Counted from the first letter of the stretch, positions 1 to 7,554 are shown. The stretch is DNA of 61,817 nt from Janthinobacterium sp. (GCA_025360045.1 JANYCY010000026.1:1-61817), one strand, 5' to 3'. Numbers and translations: made by a program. The notes: generated by a model from the letters alone, not told the origin.

Positions 1-1
1 C

Positions 2-115
2 GGTGTGGTTCTGGCTAGCGGATGGATTGTGCTCATGTTGATGCCTTGGTTGAAAGTGATTGAATCAGATCATGCAGTAGATCTCTGGCTTGGAAAAGTG
101 GCCAGCTGCGAATAG
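2..115 (+). CDS. C-terminal end of an unidentified membrane-associated protein (partial)
   Basis: An open frame enters from the left edge and stops at 113-115 (tag). The 37 visible residues include a hydrophobic stretch (GVVLASGWIVLMLMPWL) followed by a short charged tail ending KVASCE, as expected for the last membrane helix of an integral membrane protein. The family cannot be named from this fragment. The final codons lie inside a 33-bp sequence that recurs inverted at 45376-45408, so the end of the reading frame may have been supplied by a repeat. Confidence 0.4.
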   Translation, partial: GVVLASGWIVLMLMPWLKVIESDHAVDLWLGKVASCE

Positions 116-140
116 GAACAGAATGACCCGAAACCCGACA
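108..140 (+). repeat. 33-bp dispersed repeat, copy A
   Basis: The sequence starting GCGAATAGGAACAG and ending AAACCCGACA occurs here and, as its exact reverse complement, at 45376-45408. The match covers 33 bp without a mismatch; flanks are unrelated. It overlaps the stop codon of the partial gene at 2-115. Identity is unknown. Confidence 0.7.
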
Positions 141-279
141 TTTATTGTGTTTTTTGGGATATTGCCCTTGTGATATCGGCGTCAGATTGGTGGCTTACGC
201 CTTCAGCTAAGTCGCTCTATTGACTTATGCTGGTGTGCTTCGGCCGCGGTATGGAGCACGGTAGATACCGTCTTGCCGG

Positions 280-1263
280 TCAAGCATTTTGATACTCAGC
301 TTGATACTTTTTCTGTGTTTTCAGTACGCCAAAGCACAGGTGAACCAATTTGCGCATGCAAGCGCCCAAGGCAGACATTTTGCTCTTGCCTCGGGCAAGT
401 AAACGTTCAAATAAGGCTTTGACGTGCGGGTTATATTTTGTGGCAACAATAGCGGCCATATAAAGTACTGCACGTATTTGCGAAGGGCCTGCTTTGGACA
501 GTTTAGCGCGACCTAATAGTGACGAACCTGATTGTCGCTCGACCGGCACCAAGCCCAAATAGGCCGATAGTTGTTCGGCTGTATTGAACTGATGCATGTG
601 CATCACAGCCAACAATTGTGTACCACTTTGCGGTCCAATTGCAGGGATGCTTTGTAGTAAATCCAGGTCATTTTTCAGTCCTGGATGGCGGTCGATGTGA
701 TCGTCGATTTGGCTTTGCAGCTTTTTGAGTTGCGCGTTTAGAAAGGCGATGCTGTCGTTAATCGACTGATGAATCAGCGCTGGTGTAACAGTCGACTGTG
801 CTTTTTCTTGGCGATTTTGTTCGCGCAGCAAGTCTTGCAGAATCGCTTCTCGGCGGGCAAGAAACCCTTTCAAAATGCGGGCTTCGGGCGGTGGAGGCCG
901 CCACGCTGCAGGCTTAATCATGGCGCAGTAACGTGCCAGCACTTGGCTATCAACGCCATCGGTTTTGGTGCGAACAGCGAGGCCTTGGCCAAAGTGTTTG
1001 ACCTGCGCGGGATTGGCAATCGAAACGCACACGCCAGCATCATGTAGCAGCGTAGCGGCCAGTTCGTGATAGACGCCCGTGGCTTCCATGGTGACGTGCA
1101 ACTGGCCATGAGGGATGTGGTTTTTGCTCAGCCAAGCCAGTAAATCGGCGAGCCCTTTGGGAGTGTTGGCAACGACTTTAGCCTTACCTTTGAAGGGGTC
1201 AAGCTGGGTCAGCAAGTAACAATCGAGTTTGGCTTTAGCCACATCCATACCGAGATAAAACAT
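280..1263 (-). mobile_element. IS110-family transposase (DEDD recombinase)
   Basis: The protein of about 327 residues has both IS110 domains. The N-terminal RuvC-like DEDD domain shows D7 (LGMDVAKAKLD), E60 (MEATGVYH) and D102/D105 (KTDGVDSQVLARY). The C-terminal Transposase_20 domain carries the serine motif near residue 245 (RQSGSSLLGRAKLSKAGP). I chose the ATG at 1263 because family proteins begin MxxLGMDVxK; an upstream in-frame start at 1299 adds 12 residues. The gene looks intact. Element ends are not resolved, as is usual for this family, which lacks long terminal inverted repeats. A 7-bp inverted ACGGTAG pair (258-264 and 1332-1338) is the only candidate I see. The flanking non-coding DNA could encode the bridge RNA known for IS110 elements. 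Confidence 0.93.
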
Positions 1264-1472
1264 GAGAATTCTTCCTGTAAAAAAGCCTAATTCGCCCACT
1301 TGCCTTGTGCATACAGGGTCAGCGCCCTTGGCTACCGTTCAGTGTCTGATTTGGCGAAAAAAGTGAGGCGAAGGGTTTGATCTACAAGAGAAGGTCAATG
1401 CCTTAAGGTTGGGCCCAAACTCACTTTGCCTCGTGTGGTAGTAGCTAACCACCACAGTGGACAAGATACAAG

Positions 1473-1499
1473 GTTGGGCTAAAGCCTTATCAGCCCAAC
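1473..1499. repeat. GTTGGGCT hairpin repeat
   Basis: GTTGGGCT and AGCCCAAC face each other around the spacer AAAGCCTTATC. Near-identical hairpins recur at 40896-40922 and, inverted, at 41667-41693, so this is a dispersed REP-like unit. It lies upstream of the IS110 transposase in a 460-bp gene-free stretch. Confidence 0.7.
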
Positions 1500-1532
1500 A
1501 CCTCAGCCATTTAAAGAGATTAGCGGAGATTA

Positions 1533-1616
1533 GGGTCAGTCCTTGTCTTTTGCAAAATGCCATTTTGTAGTGTTGACTATTTTTTTGATTACAAGGCAAA
1601 AGACAAGGACTGACCC
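1533..1616. repeat. Long inverted repeat, REP/MITE-like
   Basis: Perfect 21-bp arms (1533-1553 and 1596-1616) built on GGTCAGTCCTTGTC face each other across a 42-bp AT-rich spacer that itself holds a small palindrome (CAAAATGCCATTTTG). No coding potential. The shape resembles the small inverted-repeat elements mobilised by IS200/RAYT-type transposases. Confidence 0.6.
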
Positions 1617-1645
1617 CGTTTTTGCGTTTTTGCAAAATAGCAAGT

Positions 1646-1672
1646 AAAAAGCCAGCCAATGCTGGCTTTTTT
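1646..1672. terminator. Rho-independent terminator upstream of the ParD/ParE-like module
   Basis: AAAAAGCCAGC-CAAT-GCTGGCTTTTTT forms a 10-11 bp stem with A- and T-tracts on either side, so it can act in both directions. A near-identical hairpin lies at 2279-2306, so the toxin-antitoxin pair is bracketed by twin terminators. Confidence 0.75.
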
Positions 1673-1761
1673 GACTTTATGGCAAGATAAAATGCCTGCG
1701 TTTGGTTGCAAAAGGTTTCTTTTTGAGTCATTATAAAACCTCCCTACATAGGAGTAGTGAT

Positions 1762-1983
1762 ATGTCCATTGCATTGAAGTTATCGGATGAACTGGTCGAT
1801 TTGGCGCGGGCGCATGCCATTGTGATGCATCGCTCTGTGCCTAAACAGATTGAGTATTGGGCGCGCTTGGGCAAAATGGTGGAAGAAAACCCTGATTTGC
1901 CGCTGCCATTTATTCAAGAAACATTGCTTGGCAAAGCGCAAGCCGAAGCTGGGCAGACTGCTGAATATCAATTCGGGGTTTAG
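1762..1983 (+). CDS. ParD-like antitoxin
   Basis: A 73-residue protein (MSIALKLSDELVDLARAHAIVMHRSVPKQIEYWARLG...) matching the short ParD-like antitoxin family. Its N-terminal half has the strand-helix-helix pattern of a ribbon-helix-helix DNA-binding fold (RSVPKQIEYWARLG), and the C-terminal tail would cover the toxin. The ATG at 1762 has a GGAG ribosome site at 1751-1754; a longer upstream frame lacks one. The partner toxin starts 5 bp after the stop. Such antitoxins normally repress their own operon together with the toxin, but I see no clear operator. Family assignment is by pattern recognition. Confidence 0.8.
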   Translation: MSIALKLSDELVDLARAHAIVMHRSVPKQIEYWARLGKMVEENPDLPLPFIQETLLGKAQAEAGQTAEYQFGV

Positions 1984-1988
1984 TAAGG

Positions 1989-2264
1989 ATGCGTATTCGT
2001 ACTACCCCGACGTTTGATAAAGTAGCTAAAAAATTACACGCCCAAGAGAAAGCCAGCTTGGATGATGCTGTGCGGGCGATTGTGGCCGACCCTAGTGTGG
2101 GGGAGGTGAAGAAGGGCGATTTGCTGGGTGTGTTTGTGTATAAATTTAAAATAAACCGCCAAGAAACGCTCTTGTCCTACAGCGTATCTGGGGAGGATTT
2201 ATTGCTTTTGGCCTTGGGGACGCATGAAAACTATTACCGCGATTTAAAGCGCTTAAATAGCTAA
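1989..2264 (+). CDS. RelE/ParE-family toxin
   Basis: A 91-residue basic protein (MRIRTTPTFDKVAKKLHAQEKASLDDAVRAIVADP...) with the alpha-alpha-beta layout of the RelE/ParE superfamily. The C-terminal strands (YKFKINRQETLLSYSVSGEDLLLLALGTHENYYRDLKR) match the ParE/RelE core. It follows the ParD-like antitoxin by 5 bp with an overlapping TAAGGA ribosome site, so the two are translationally coupled. Whether it acts on gyrase or on ribosome-bound mRNA cannot be told from sequence. A terminator follows directly. Confidence 0.82.
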   Translation: MRIRTTPTFDKVAKKLHAQEKASLDDAVRAIVADPSVGEVKKGDLLGVFVYKFKINRQETLLSYSVSGEDLLLLALGTHENYYRDLKRLNS

Positions 2265-2278
2265 GAGATTATGAGAAT

Positions 2279-2306
2279 AAAAAAGCCAGCTCATGCTGGC
2301 TTTTTG
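2279..2306. terminator. Rho-independent terminator after the RelE/ParE-like toxin
   Basis: AAAAGCCAGC-TCAT-GCTGGCTTTTT hairpin 14 bp after the toxin stop. It shares its whole stem with the hairpin at 1646-1672. Confidence 0.8.
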
Positions 2307-2337
2307 CATGTCTGGAGCTTGTGCGTGGTGGCGTTAA

Positions 2338-2592
2338 TTAGTAATGGTATCGACACTGCGCAATCACCAGTGCTTTATCGTGTATGCAATACACCAGCCG
2401 ATGCTCGTCAGTGATGCGGCGTGACCAAAAGCCGCTGTATTGGTGTTTTAGCGGCTCTGGTTTGCCTATTCCCGCTAAGGGTTGGCGTTGGGTTTCTTTT
2501 ATTAGTAGGTTAATTCGTTTAAGTACCGCTTTATCCGTGCTTTGCCAGTACAGATAATCATCCCATGCTGCTTCATCCCATCTAATCTGCAT
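2338..2592 (-). CDS. yoeB: YoeB-type mRNA interferase toxin
   Basis: An 84-residue protein (MQIRWDEAAWDDYLYWQSTDKAVLKRINLLIKE...) that matches the Txe/YoeB family over its full length. The characteristic C-terminal signature is present: GKPEPLKHQYSGFWSRRIT, DEHRLVY and the terminal C-R-Y-H-Y with the catalytic His. YoeB dimers cleave mRNA at the ribosomal A site. The start lies inside the last 11 bp of the antitoxin gene. This is the second toxin-antitoxin pair within 1.1 kb and is convergent with the first. Confidence 0.92.
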   Translation of the reverse strand: MQIRWDEAAWDDYLYWQSTDKAVLKRINLLIKETQRQPLAGIGKPEPLKHQYSGFWSRRITDEHRLVYCIHDKALVIAQCRYHY

Positions 2593-2839
2593 CGATCAGA
2601 TTCCGCTCTTGGCTGATTCCTGCCCGAATTCGTGTAATAGATTCGTTGAGGCGCTGAGCATTGGCGGGGCTGCGTGCTAGATAGGCGGTTTCTTCCATCG
2701 CTTCGTAGTCTTCTAGTGCCATGATTACCACGGGTTTGCCGCGCTGTGTAGTCACAACAACGGGGCTGCGGTCATCGTTGACTTGGCGCATGACGTCGGC
2801 GAGGTGTTGGCGGGTGTAGCTGTAGGTAAGGGCGTGCAT
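2582..2839 (-). CDS. yefM: YefM-type antitoxin (Phd/YefM family)
   Basis: An 85-residue protein with the Phd/YefM N-terminal DNA-binding fold: MHALTYSYTRQHLADVMRQVNDDRSPVVVTTQRGKPVVIMALEDYEAMEETAYL. The C-terminal 30 residues would bind YoeB. It overlaps yoeB by 11 bp in the usual antitoxin-first order. Upstream, at 2857-2885, the AT-rich stretch with TGTAC and GTACA half-sites (CTATGTACAAAAGATAGTACAT) resembles the YefM operator core TGTACA and is a candidate autoregulatory site. Confidence 0.92.
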   Translation of the reverse strand: MHALTYSYTRQHLADVMRQVNDDRSPVVVTTQRGKPVVIMALEDYEAMEETAYLARSPANAQRLNESITRIRAGISQERNLIDAD

Positions 2840-2857
2840 GATGTTTCCTGAGCTTGC

Positions 2858-2883
2858 TATCTATGTACAAAAGATAGTACATC
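2858..2883 (-). promoter_or_regulatory. Candidate YefM/YoeB operator
   Basis: Just upstream of yefM, TGTACA (within CTATGTACAAAAG) is followed by a second GTACA-like half (ATAGTACAT). Known YefM operators contain TGTACA-centred palindromes. Inference from the motif only. Confidence 0.45.
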
Positions 2884-2971
2884 ATGGCGCAGAAGTAAAA
2901 TCAGCGCAAGGTGAACTTATTGTTTTTTAAGGGAATATGTGTTGATGTGGTATGCAATATGCGGCGTGGTA

Positions 2972-2999
2972 CGGCGTAATTGCCGGAGGCATTACGCCG
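2972..2999. repeat. CGGCGTAAT hairpin
   Basis: CGGCGTAAT and ATTACGCCG form a 9-bp stem around TGCCGGAGGC. Related pieces of the motif continue to about 3090 (GTAATTGGCGTATTGCCG). A similar CGGCGTAAC/GTTACGCCG hairpin lies at 31782-31808. Position 3' of both yefM's promoter and the radical SAM gene allows a terminator role, but T-tracts are absent. Confidence 0.5.
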
Positions 3000-3106
3000 C
3001 ATGTCATGTAATGAGCGTATGCCGCAATTTCAAGCTGCACGCTTTATCTCTACGGGTAATTGGCGTATTGCCGCTCCGCGTCGAATACGCCCGACATCGT
3101 CCGCTG

Positions 3107-5008
3107 CTAGCCCTTAGCCGCCAGCGCTCTGGCAATCTTGTTTCTTGGCACGGTGGTGCGCGGTACTTTTCCGCTAAACCACACCCGCACATCATCATCC
3201 AGACCAATGCCGTGCATATAGTTGTACAGCGCTTTATTCAGCGCTACGCCAAGGGCGTCGTGGTCGACTCCGGTTGGGTCGATAAAGCCGACGTCGTTTT
3301 TAGCGAAGGTGACTTCGGGTAGCGGCAGCAGTGTGATGCCGTATTCTTCCGGGTTTTGGCCAACTGGCGAGTGCACAGTGCAGGCGAAGCGGTGGAAGAA
3401 GCCGGATTGGATGCAGCCCTCGGCAAAGAGCTGACGCACGTATTCCAAAGCATCTACCGTATCTTGCACGGTTTGCGTGGGGAAGCCATACATTAGGTAA
3501 GCGTGCACCAGAATACCGGCGTCGGTAAACGAGCGGGTAACTCGGGCGACCTGATCAATCGATACGCCTTTTTTCATCAGCGTCAGCAATCGATCTGAGG
3601 CGACTTCTAGCCCGCCAGAGATCGCAATACAGCCGCTATCGGCCAGTGATTGGCATAGCTCGGCGCTGAATGATTTTTCAAAGCGGATATTGCCCCACCA
3701 TGAAATCGCCAGATTGCGTTTTTGTAATTCGGCCGCCAGTGTTTTCAGTGCTTTGGGCGGGGCGGCTTCGTCAACAAAGTGAAAGCCGGTCTGGCCGGTC
3801 TCTAGAATGATTTCTTCGATGCGATCGACCAAGGTAGCGGCCGATGCGCCGTCGTAGCGTGAGATATAGTCGAGGCTCACATCGCAAAAGCTGCATTTTT
3901 TCCAGTAGCAACCATGGGCCACCGTCAGCTTATTCCAGCGCCCATCTGACCACAGCCTGTGCATGGGGTTCAGCATATCCAGCAGCGACAGGTAGCGATC
4001 AATCGGCAAGCCATCCCAGGTTGGCGTGCCGACTTCGGCAAAGGCGATATCGGGCTCTACAAAGTTAATATATTTGACTGCCCCATCGTTTCTAACAAAG
4101 GTGCGGACCAAGCGCTGTTGGCTGCGTTTGCCTGCCAGATGGTCGAGTAGGGCGAGAAGCGGGCGTTCGCCATCATCCAGCGTTACATAGTCAAAATAAT
4201 CAAATACGCGCGGATCAGACATTTCACGCAGCTCGGTATTCACAAAGCCACCACCCAGCGCCAGCACGATGCTTGGATCGTGCGCCTTAATCGCTTGGGC
4301 AATTCTAAACGCTGCATACACCGCGCCGGGGAAGGGTACAGATACCAGAACAATGGTGGGGGCGTGCTTTTTAACCGATGCCAGTGTGAGTTCCAGCAGC
4401 GTGGCATCGACCAGATTGAGTGGCTCGCCTAGCGCTTGAGCCAGAGGATCAAAGCTTGGTTGGCTGGATGCCAGTGATTCTGCGTAGCGCACAAATTCAA
4501 AACGCGGGTCGACCGCATCGCGCAATACATCCGAAATATCGTTTAAGTAAAGCGTGGCTAAATGCCGCGCCCGGTCTTGCATGCCCAGCGCACCAAAAGC
4601 CCAGGCCAGCGGATCGCCGCCTTCGTCGTCCACATACACATCCAAGGATTCAAAGCGCGAACCTTCAGGCAAAAACTGGCGCGAGCAAATCCGGTGGCCG
4701 ACGGTGGAATCTCTGCCTTGCAAAAAGGCAATGGCGGGGCTGATGGTGGCTAGGTAGAGATCAAATTGGTCAACAAAGGCCTGTACTTGAAAAGTGCGTT
4801 GATGTTCGGGCAAGGCGTCAATACAGGCTTTGACGGCCAGCAAGCCTGCTTTAGAAAACAACTTGAGTACCAGCGCCAGCGCTAAGTCTTCCTGCACCGC
4901 ATCGATATTTCTCGAGCGCAAAAAACCCGTGATATAGGCGGTGGAAGGGTAGGGGGTGTTGAGCTGAGTCATCGGCGGGATAACAGACAGCACGCGGGGC
5001 GTTAGCAT
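3107..5008 (-). CDS. B12-binding-domain radical SAM protein
   Basis: A protein of about 633 residues. The middle third carries a cobalamin-binding-like Rossmann segment (APTIVLVSVPFPGAVYAAFRIAQAIKAHDPSIVLALGGGFVNTELRE), followed by the radical SAM cluster motif HGCYWKKCSFCD at about residues 365-376. The cluster spacing is C-x4-C-x2-C rather than the canonical C-x3-C-x2-C. Downstream come typical TIM-barrel elements (ISGGLEVASDRLLTLMKKG, YLMYGFPTQT). The substrate is unknown. I prefer the ATG at 5008 (MLTPRVLSVIPPMTQLNTPYPST), the conserved beginning of such proteins; a further in-frame ATG at 5068 adds 20 residues. The gene stands alone between repeats, so the context gives no clue to function. 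Confidence 0.8.
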   Translation of the reverse strand: MLTPRVLSVIPPMTQLNTPYPSTAYITGFLRSRNIDAVQEDLALALVLKLFSKAGLLAVKACIDALPEHQRTFQVQAFVDQFDLYLATISPAIAFLQGRDSTVGHRICSRQFLPEGSRFESLDVYVDDEGGDPLAWAFGALGMQDRARHLATLYLNDISDVLRDAVDPRFEFVRYAESLASSQPSFDPLAQALGEPLNLVDATLLELTLASVKKHAPTIVLVSVPFPGAVYAAFRIAQAIKAHDPSIVLALGGGFVNTELREMSDPRVFDYFDYVTLDDGERPLLALLDHLAGKRSQQRLVRTFVRNDGAVKYINFVEPDIAFAEVGTPTWDGLPIDRYLSLLDMLNPMHRLWSDGRWNKLTVAHGCYWKKCSFCDVSLDYISRYDGASAATLVDRIEEIILETGQTGFHFVDEAAPPKALKTLAAELQKRNLAISWWGNIRFEKSFSAELCQSLADSGCIAISGGLEVASDRLLTLMKKGVSIDQVARVTRSFTDAGILVHAYLMYGFPTQTVQDTVDALEYVRQLFAEGCIQSGFFHRFACTVHSPVGQNPEEYGITLLPLPEVTFAKNDVGFIDPTGVDHDALGVALNKALYNYMHGIGLDDDVRVWFSGKVPRTTVPRNKIARALAAKG

Positions 5009-5198
5009 AACAAGATCCAGATAGGGGTCAATCGGCGGCCAGAATAGGGGGCCGCCACAACCCGCCATTGTAACCCGCCAAGGCCTCGCTATCGATGTGG
5101 ATTAGTAAAAGCCAAAAAGGATGGTGGATCTTAGGGGGGGCAAGGTTTCGTGCCCGCTTCGTGATTCACAGCTACCCCTGCGGTTTGTCACTAAGGGC

Positions 5199-5364
5199 TA
5201 GCAGCCTGTTGGACTTAGGGCTGATCTACTGCGGAAAAGCCGGATTTGGCCATATTTCACGCATTTTTTCGTTGAATAGCCAGCTATTCGCCTCAAAAAC
5301 GCATGAAGTCTGTCTCAAACCGGTCTTTCCCTCGCTACGATCGCCTAAGTCCGACAGGCTGCTA
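5199..5364. repeat. 166-bp MITE-like element with 21-bp terminal inverted repeats
   Basis: The left end TAGCAGCCTGTTGGACTTAG is matched at the right end (5344-5364) by its reverse complement with one mismatch. The interior holds a large imperfect palindrome (around GAATAGCCAGCTATTC, 5274-5289), so the whole unit could fold on itself. No open frame of interest. It fills most of the gap between the radical SAM gene and the iron-uptake operon. The right end overlaps the last codons of the DUF2218 gene. Confidence 0.7.
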
Positions 5365-5679
5365 GGTGGACTGGGCGAATTTGATCTCATTCCAAACTAA
5401 TTCAGGGTTTGTAGCGCGGCGCATTAATTGCAGGTGGTCTTCAATCACCGCTTTCAAATGCGTCAGCGCTGCGGCATCGCTGGCCTGAATGGTAAATTCA
5501 ATGTGCTGCGGATCTGCGCGTAGTTCAACAGACCCTAGTACTTGTTCGCCAAACTGAAAATAGGCAATGCCGTAATCGGTATCGAAATCGACGCGAATCT
5601 TGCGCGCAAAGTGTTTACAGAGTTTAAAAAGGTATTGTTTGCCCAGTGTTGTTTCAACTTGGCTGGTGATCGTTTGCAT
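5362..5679 (-). CDS. DUF2218 family protein, siderophore-locus associated
   Basis: A 105-residue protein (MQTITSQVETTLGKQYLFKLCKHFARKIRVDFDTDYGIAYFQFG...) that I recognise as DUF2218, a small cytoplasmic family often encoded beside siderophore transport genes. The ATG at 5679 is chosen because AAGGAG sits 8 nt upstream; a GTG three codons earlier overlaps that site. It is the last gene of the fec-like operon, 12 bp after the ATPase. Its stop falls at the edge of the MITE-like repeat, so the last residues may derive from the insertion. Biochemical role unknown. Confidence 0.75.
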   Translation of the reverse strand: MQTITSQVETTLGKQYLFKLCKHFARKIRVDFDTDYGIAYFQFGEQVLGSVELRADPQHIEFTIQASDAAALTHLKAVIEDHLQLMRRATNPELVWNEIKFAQST

Positions 5680-5691
5680 GCTGGGCACTCC

Positions 5692-6462
5692 TTAGGCTGC
5701 GATTAGCTGGTCAAGCACAAAAATAGGCCGTCCTTGGCTGCATTGCTCGATGCGTGCAACGACACCATAGACTTCGGCCAATAATCTTGAATCAAGAACG
5801 TTCAGCGGAGCGCCTTCTGCAATACAAGCGCCATCAGTGAGCACGACAATTCGATCGCAACAGCGCAATGCCAGATTCAAATCATGGAGCGCCACGAGTG
5901 CGATGCTGTCGCGTTCCCGAACATCTGCTCGTATGGCTTCAACCAATGCGAGCTGCCAGTGCAGATCAAGTGCGCTGCTGGGCTCGTCAAGTAAGAGCAG
6001 TTGGGGCTGACGCGCCAATAATTGCGCGAGCGCTACCATTTGCCGCTGCCCGCCAGACAAGGTCGCCATGGAGCGCATTGCTAATTCGCTCAGCCGCAAG
6101 CTCGCCAGATAGTGCTCGATCCGCGCTTCTGCTTCGGATTTTCTTAGGCCTATCATTAACAAACCGGCCAGCATCAATTCATACACGGTTAAACCTGCTG
6201 CCTGTGGTATGCCTTGTGGCAAGAGGCCAACTCGGCGGCAGCGCTCGTCGTGCGACATTTTTGCCAAGGGTTGATCATGCAGTGTCATCTGTCCGCTCGC
6301 AGCCACCAGGCCCGCCAGCGCGTGGATCAGCGTTGATTTTCCTGCTCCATTGGGGCCGATCAAAGCGGTGACACTGCCTGCTGCCAGTGGCTCTAAATTC
6401 AGCCCATGCAGAATGGATTTTTTCCCGTAAGTCACTTGCAAATTAGTGATTGTTAGGCTCAT
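5692..6462 (-). CDS. Iron-siderophore ABC transporter ATP-binding protein (FecE/FepC type)
   Basis: A 256-residue ABC ATPase. Walker A GPNGAGKST, Q-loop region (LLPQGIPQ), signature LSGGQRQ, Walker B LLLLDEPSSALD and the switch His (ALHDLNLALRCCD) are all present and in order. It energises import of a ferric siderophore through the FecCD-type permease encoded 3 bp upstream. Its order, binding protein then permease then ATPase then DUF2218, indicates one operon. Confidence 0.93.
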   Translation of the reverse strand: MSLTITNLQVTYGKKSILHGLNLEPLAAGSVTALIGPNGAGKSTLIHALAGLVAASGQMTLHDQPLAKMSHDERCRRVGLLPQGIPQAAGLTVYELMLAGLLMIGLRKSEAEARIEHYLASLRLSELAMRSMATLSGGQRQMVALAQLLARQPQLLLLDEPSSALDLHWQLALVEAIRADVRERDSIALVALHDLNLALRCCDRIVVLTDGACIAEGAPLNVLDSRLLAEVYGVVARIEQCSQGRPIFVLDQLIAA

Positions 6463-6465
6463 TTT

Positions 6466-7554
6466 TTAAGCCCTCCGACGCAATATCAAGACCAGCAATA
6501 CGGGCACACCCACCAAGGCCGTCACAATGCCGATGGGAATAAGTAAGCCAGGGATCAGGCTTTTGCTGGCAATGGACGCGAGTGACAACATGAGCGCACC
6601 ACACATCACGCTAGCAGGTAAGAAATAGCGATGCTGCTCGCCCACTAATAGTCGTGCAATATGTGGCCCGACTAAGCCAACAAAACCAATCGTGCCGACA
6701 AAAGCCAAGGCCACCGCGGTCAGAAAACTCACTTCAATTAAAACGCGGCGGCTTAATTTATCGACTGGCACACCGAGGCTAGCCGCATGCATCGCCCCGC
6801 TACGCAGCAGAGTGAGCGCCCAAGCACGGCGCATTGCCCACACAAAACACAGCAGTAATGCGCTACTTACAATGGCGACGTGTAGCAGGGTGGCGCGGCT
6901 TAAATTACCCATAGACCAAAACACAATCTGCTCTAGTGCATTGGCATCGGCCATAAATTGCAGCAGCCAAACCAAGGCCTCAAGCGCGAATAAGAGTGCA
7001 ATACCAAATAGCACCAGCGTATCGCTCCCCCCGCCATGCACTCGGCTAAGTAGCAGAATCAAACTGGTGGTGATCAGGGCAAAGGTAAATGCCCCCAGTG
7101 GCAATAAGGCATCCTGTGCGAGCACTGCCCAAGCAGGTAAAAAATGTGAAAACACAATCACCAAAGAAGCGCCCAGCGTGGCCGCTGCGGCTACCCCCAG
7201 CGTAAACGGGCTGGCCAGTGGATTATTCAGTACGGTTTGTAGCTGCGCGCCGCCCAAGCCCAAAGCGCCACCCACGGCCAAGGCCATCAGTGCATAGGGC
7301 AATCGAACATCGAAGATGATGACTTTTAAACTGGCATCTAGCGCGGCAGGGTTCCAAATACCCGCAATCACGGTGGCTAAGGGATAGTTGGCGCTACCGG
7401 TCGCCAAATCTGCACACACGCTGAGCAGCAGGGCCAATAGCAGTGCACAAAGGCAGAGCAGACGGCCACGGTTTTTACGTCGATATTGCTGTGCTAATTC
7501 AGATTGGGCTGGCGCGTCATTAAAAGCGCCGCTGTGCATTATTTCAGCGTGCAT
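6466..7554 (-). CDS. FecCD-family siderophore ABC transporter permease
   Basis: A 362-residue integral membrane protein with about 9-10 hydrophobic helices. It carries the FecCD hallmarks: RLPYALMALAVGGALGLGGAQLQTVLNNPLASPFTLGVAAAATLGAS and, near the end, GTIGFVGLVGPHIARLLVG. Typical family length is about 330; the extra residues form a cytoplasmic N-terminal tail of about 30 residues. Its start overlaps the binding-protein stop by one base (TAATG), so translation is coupled. Confidence 0.93.
   Translation of the reverse strand: MHAEIMHSGAFNDAPAQSELAQQYRRKNRGRLLCLCALLLALLLSVCADLATGSANYPLATVIAGIWNPAALDASLKVIIFDVRLPYALMALAVGGALGLGGAQLQTVLNNPLASPFTLGVAAAATLGASLVIVFSHFLPAWAVLAQDALLPLGAFTFALITTSLILLLSRVHGGGSDTLVLFGIALLFALEALVWLLQFMADANALEQIVFWSMGNLSRATLLHVAIVSSALLLCFVWAMRRAWALTLLRSGAMHAASLGVPVDKLSRRVLIEVSFLTAVALAFVGTIGFVGLVGPHIARLLVGEQHRYFLPASVMCGALMLSLASIASKSLIPGLLIPIGIVTALVGVPVLLVLILRRRA

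Noticed and set aside
258-1338. ACGGTAG inverted pair as IS110 ends
   Set aside because: Only 7 bp match; this is too short to define element ends by eye.
2939-3322. 127-codon plus-strand frame over the 3' end of the radical SAM gene
   Set aside because: It overlaps the well-supported minus-strand gene and a hairpin region, and its sequence shows no family features.
5095-5400. 101-codon frame through the MITE-like element
   Set aside because: It lies over the inverted-repeat element and the opposite-strand DUF2218 gene; composition is not protein-like.
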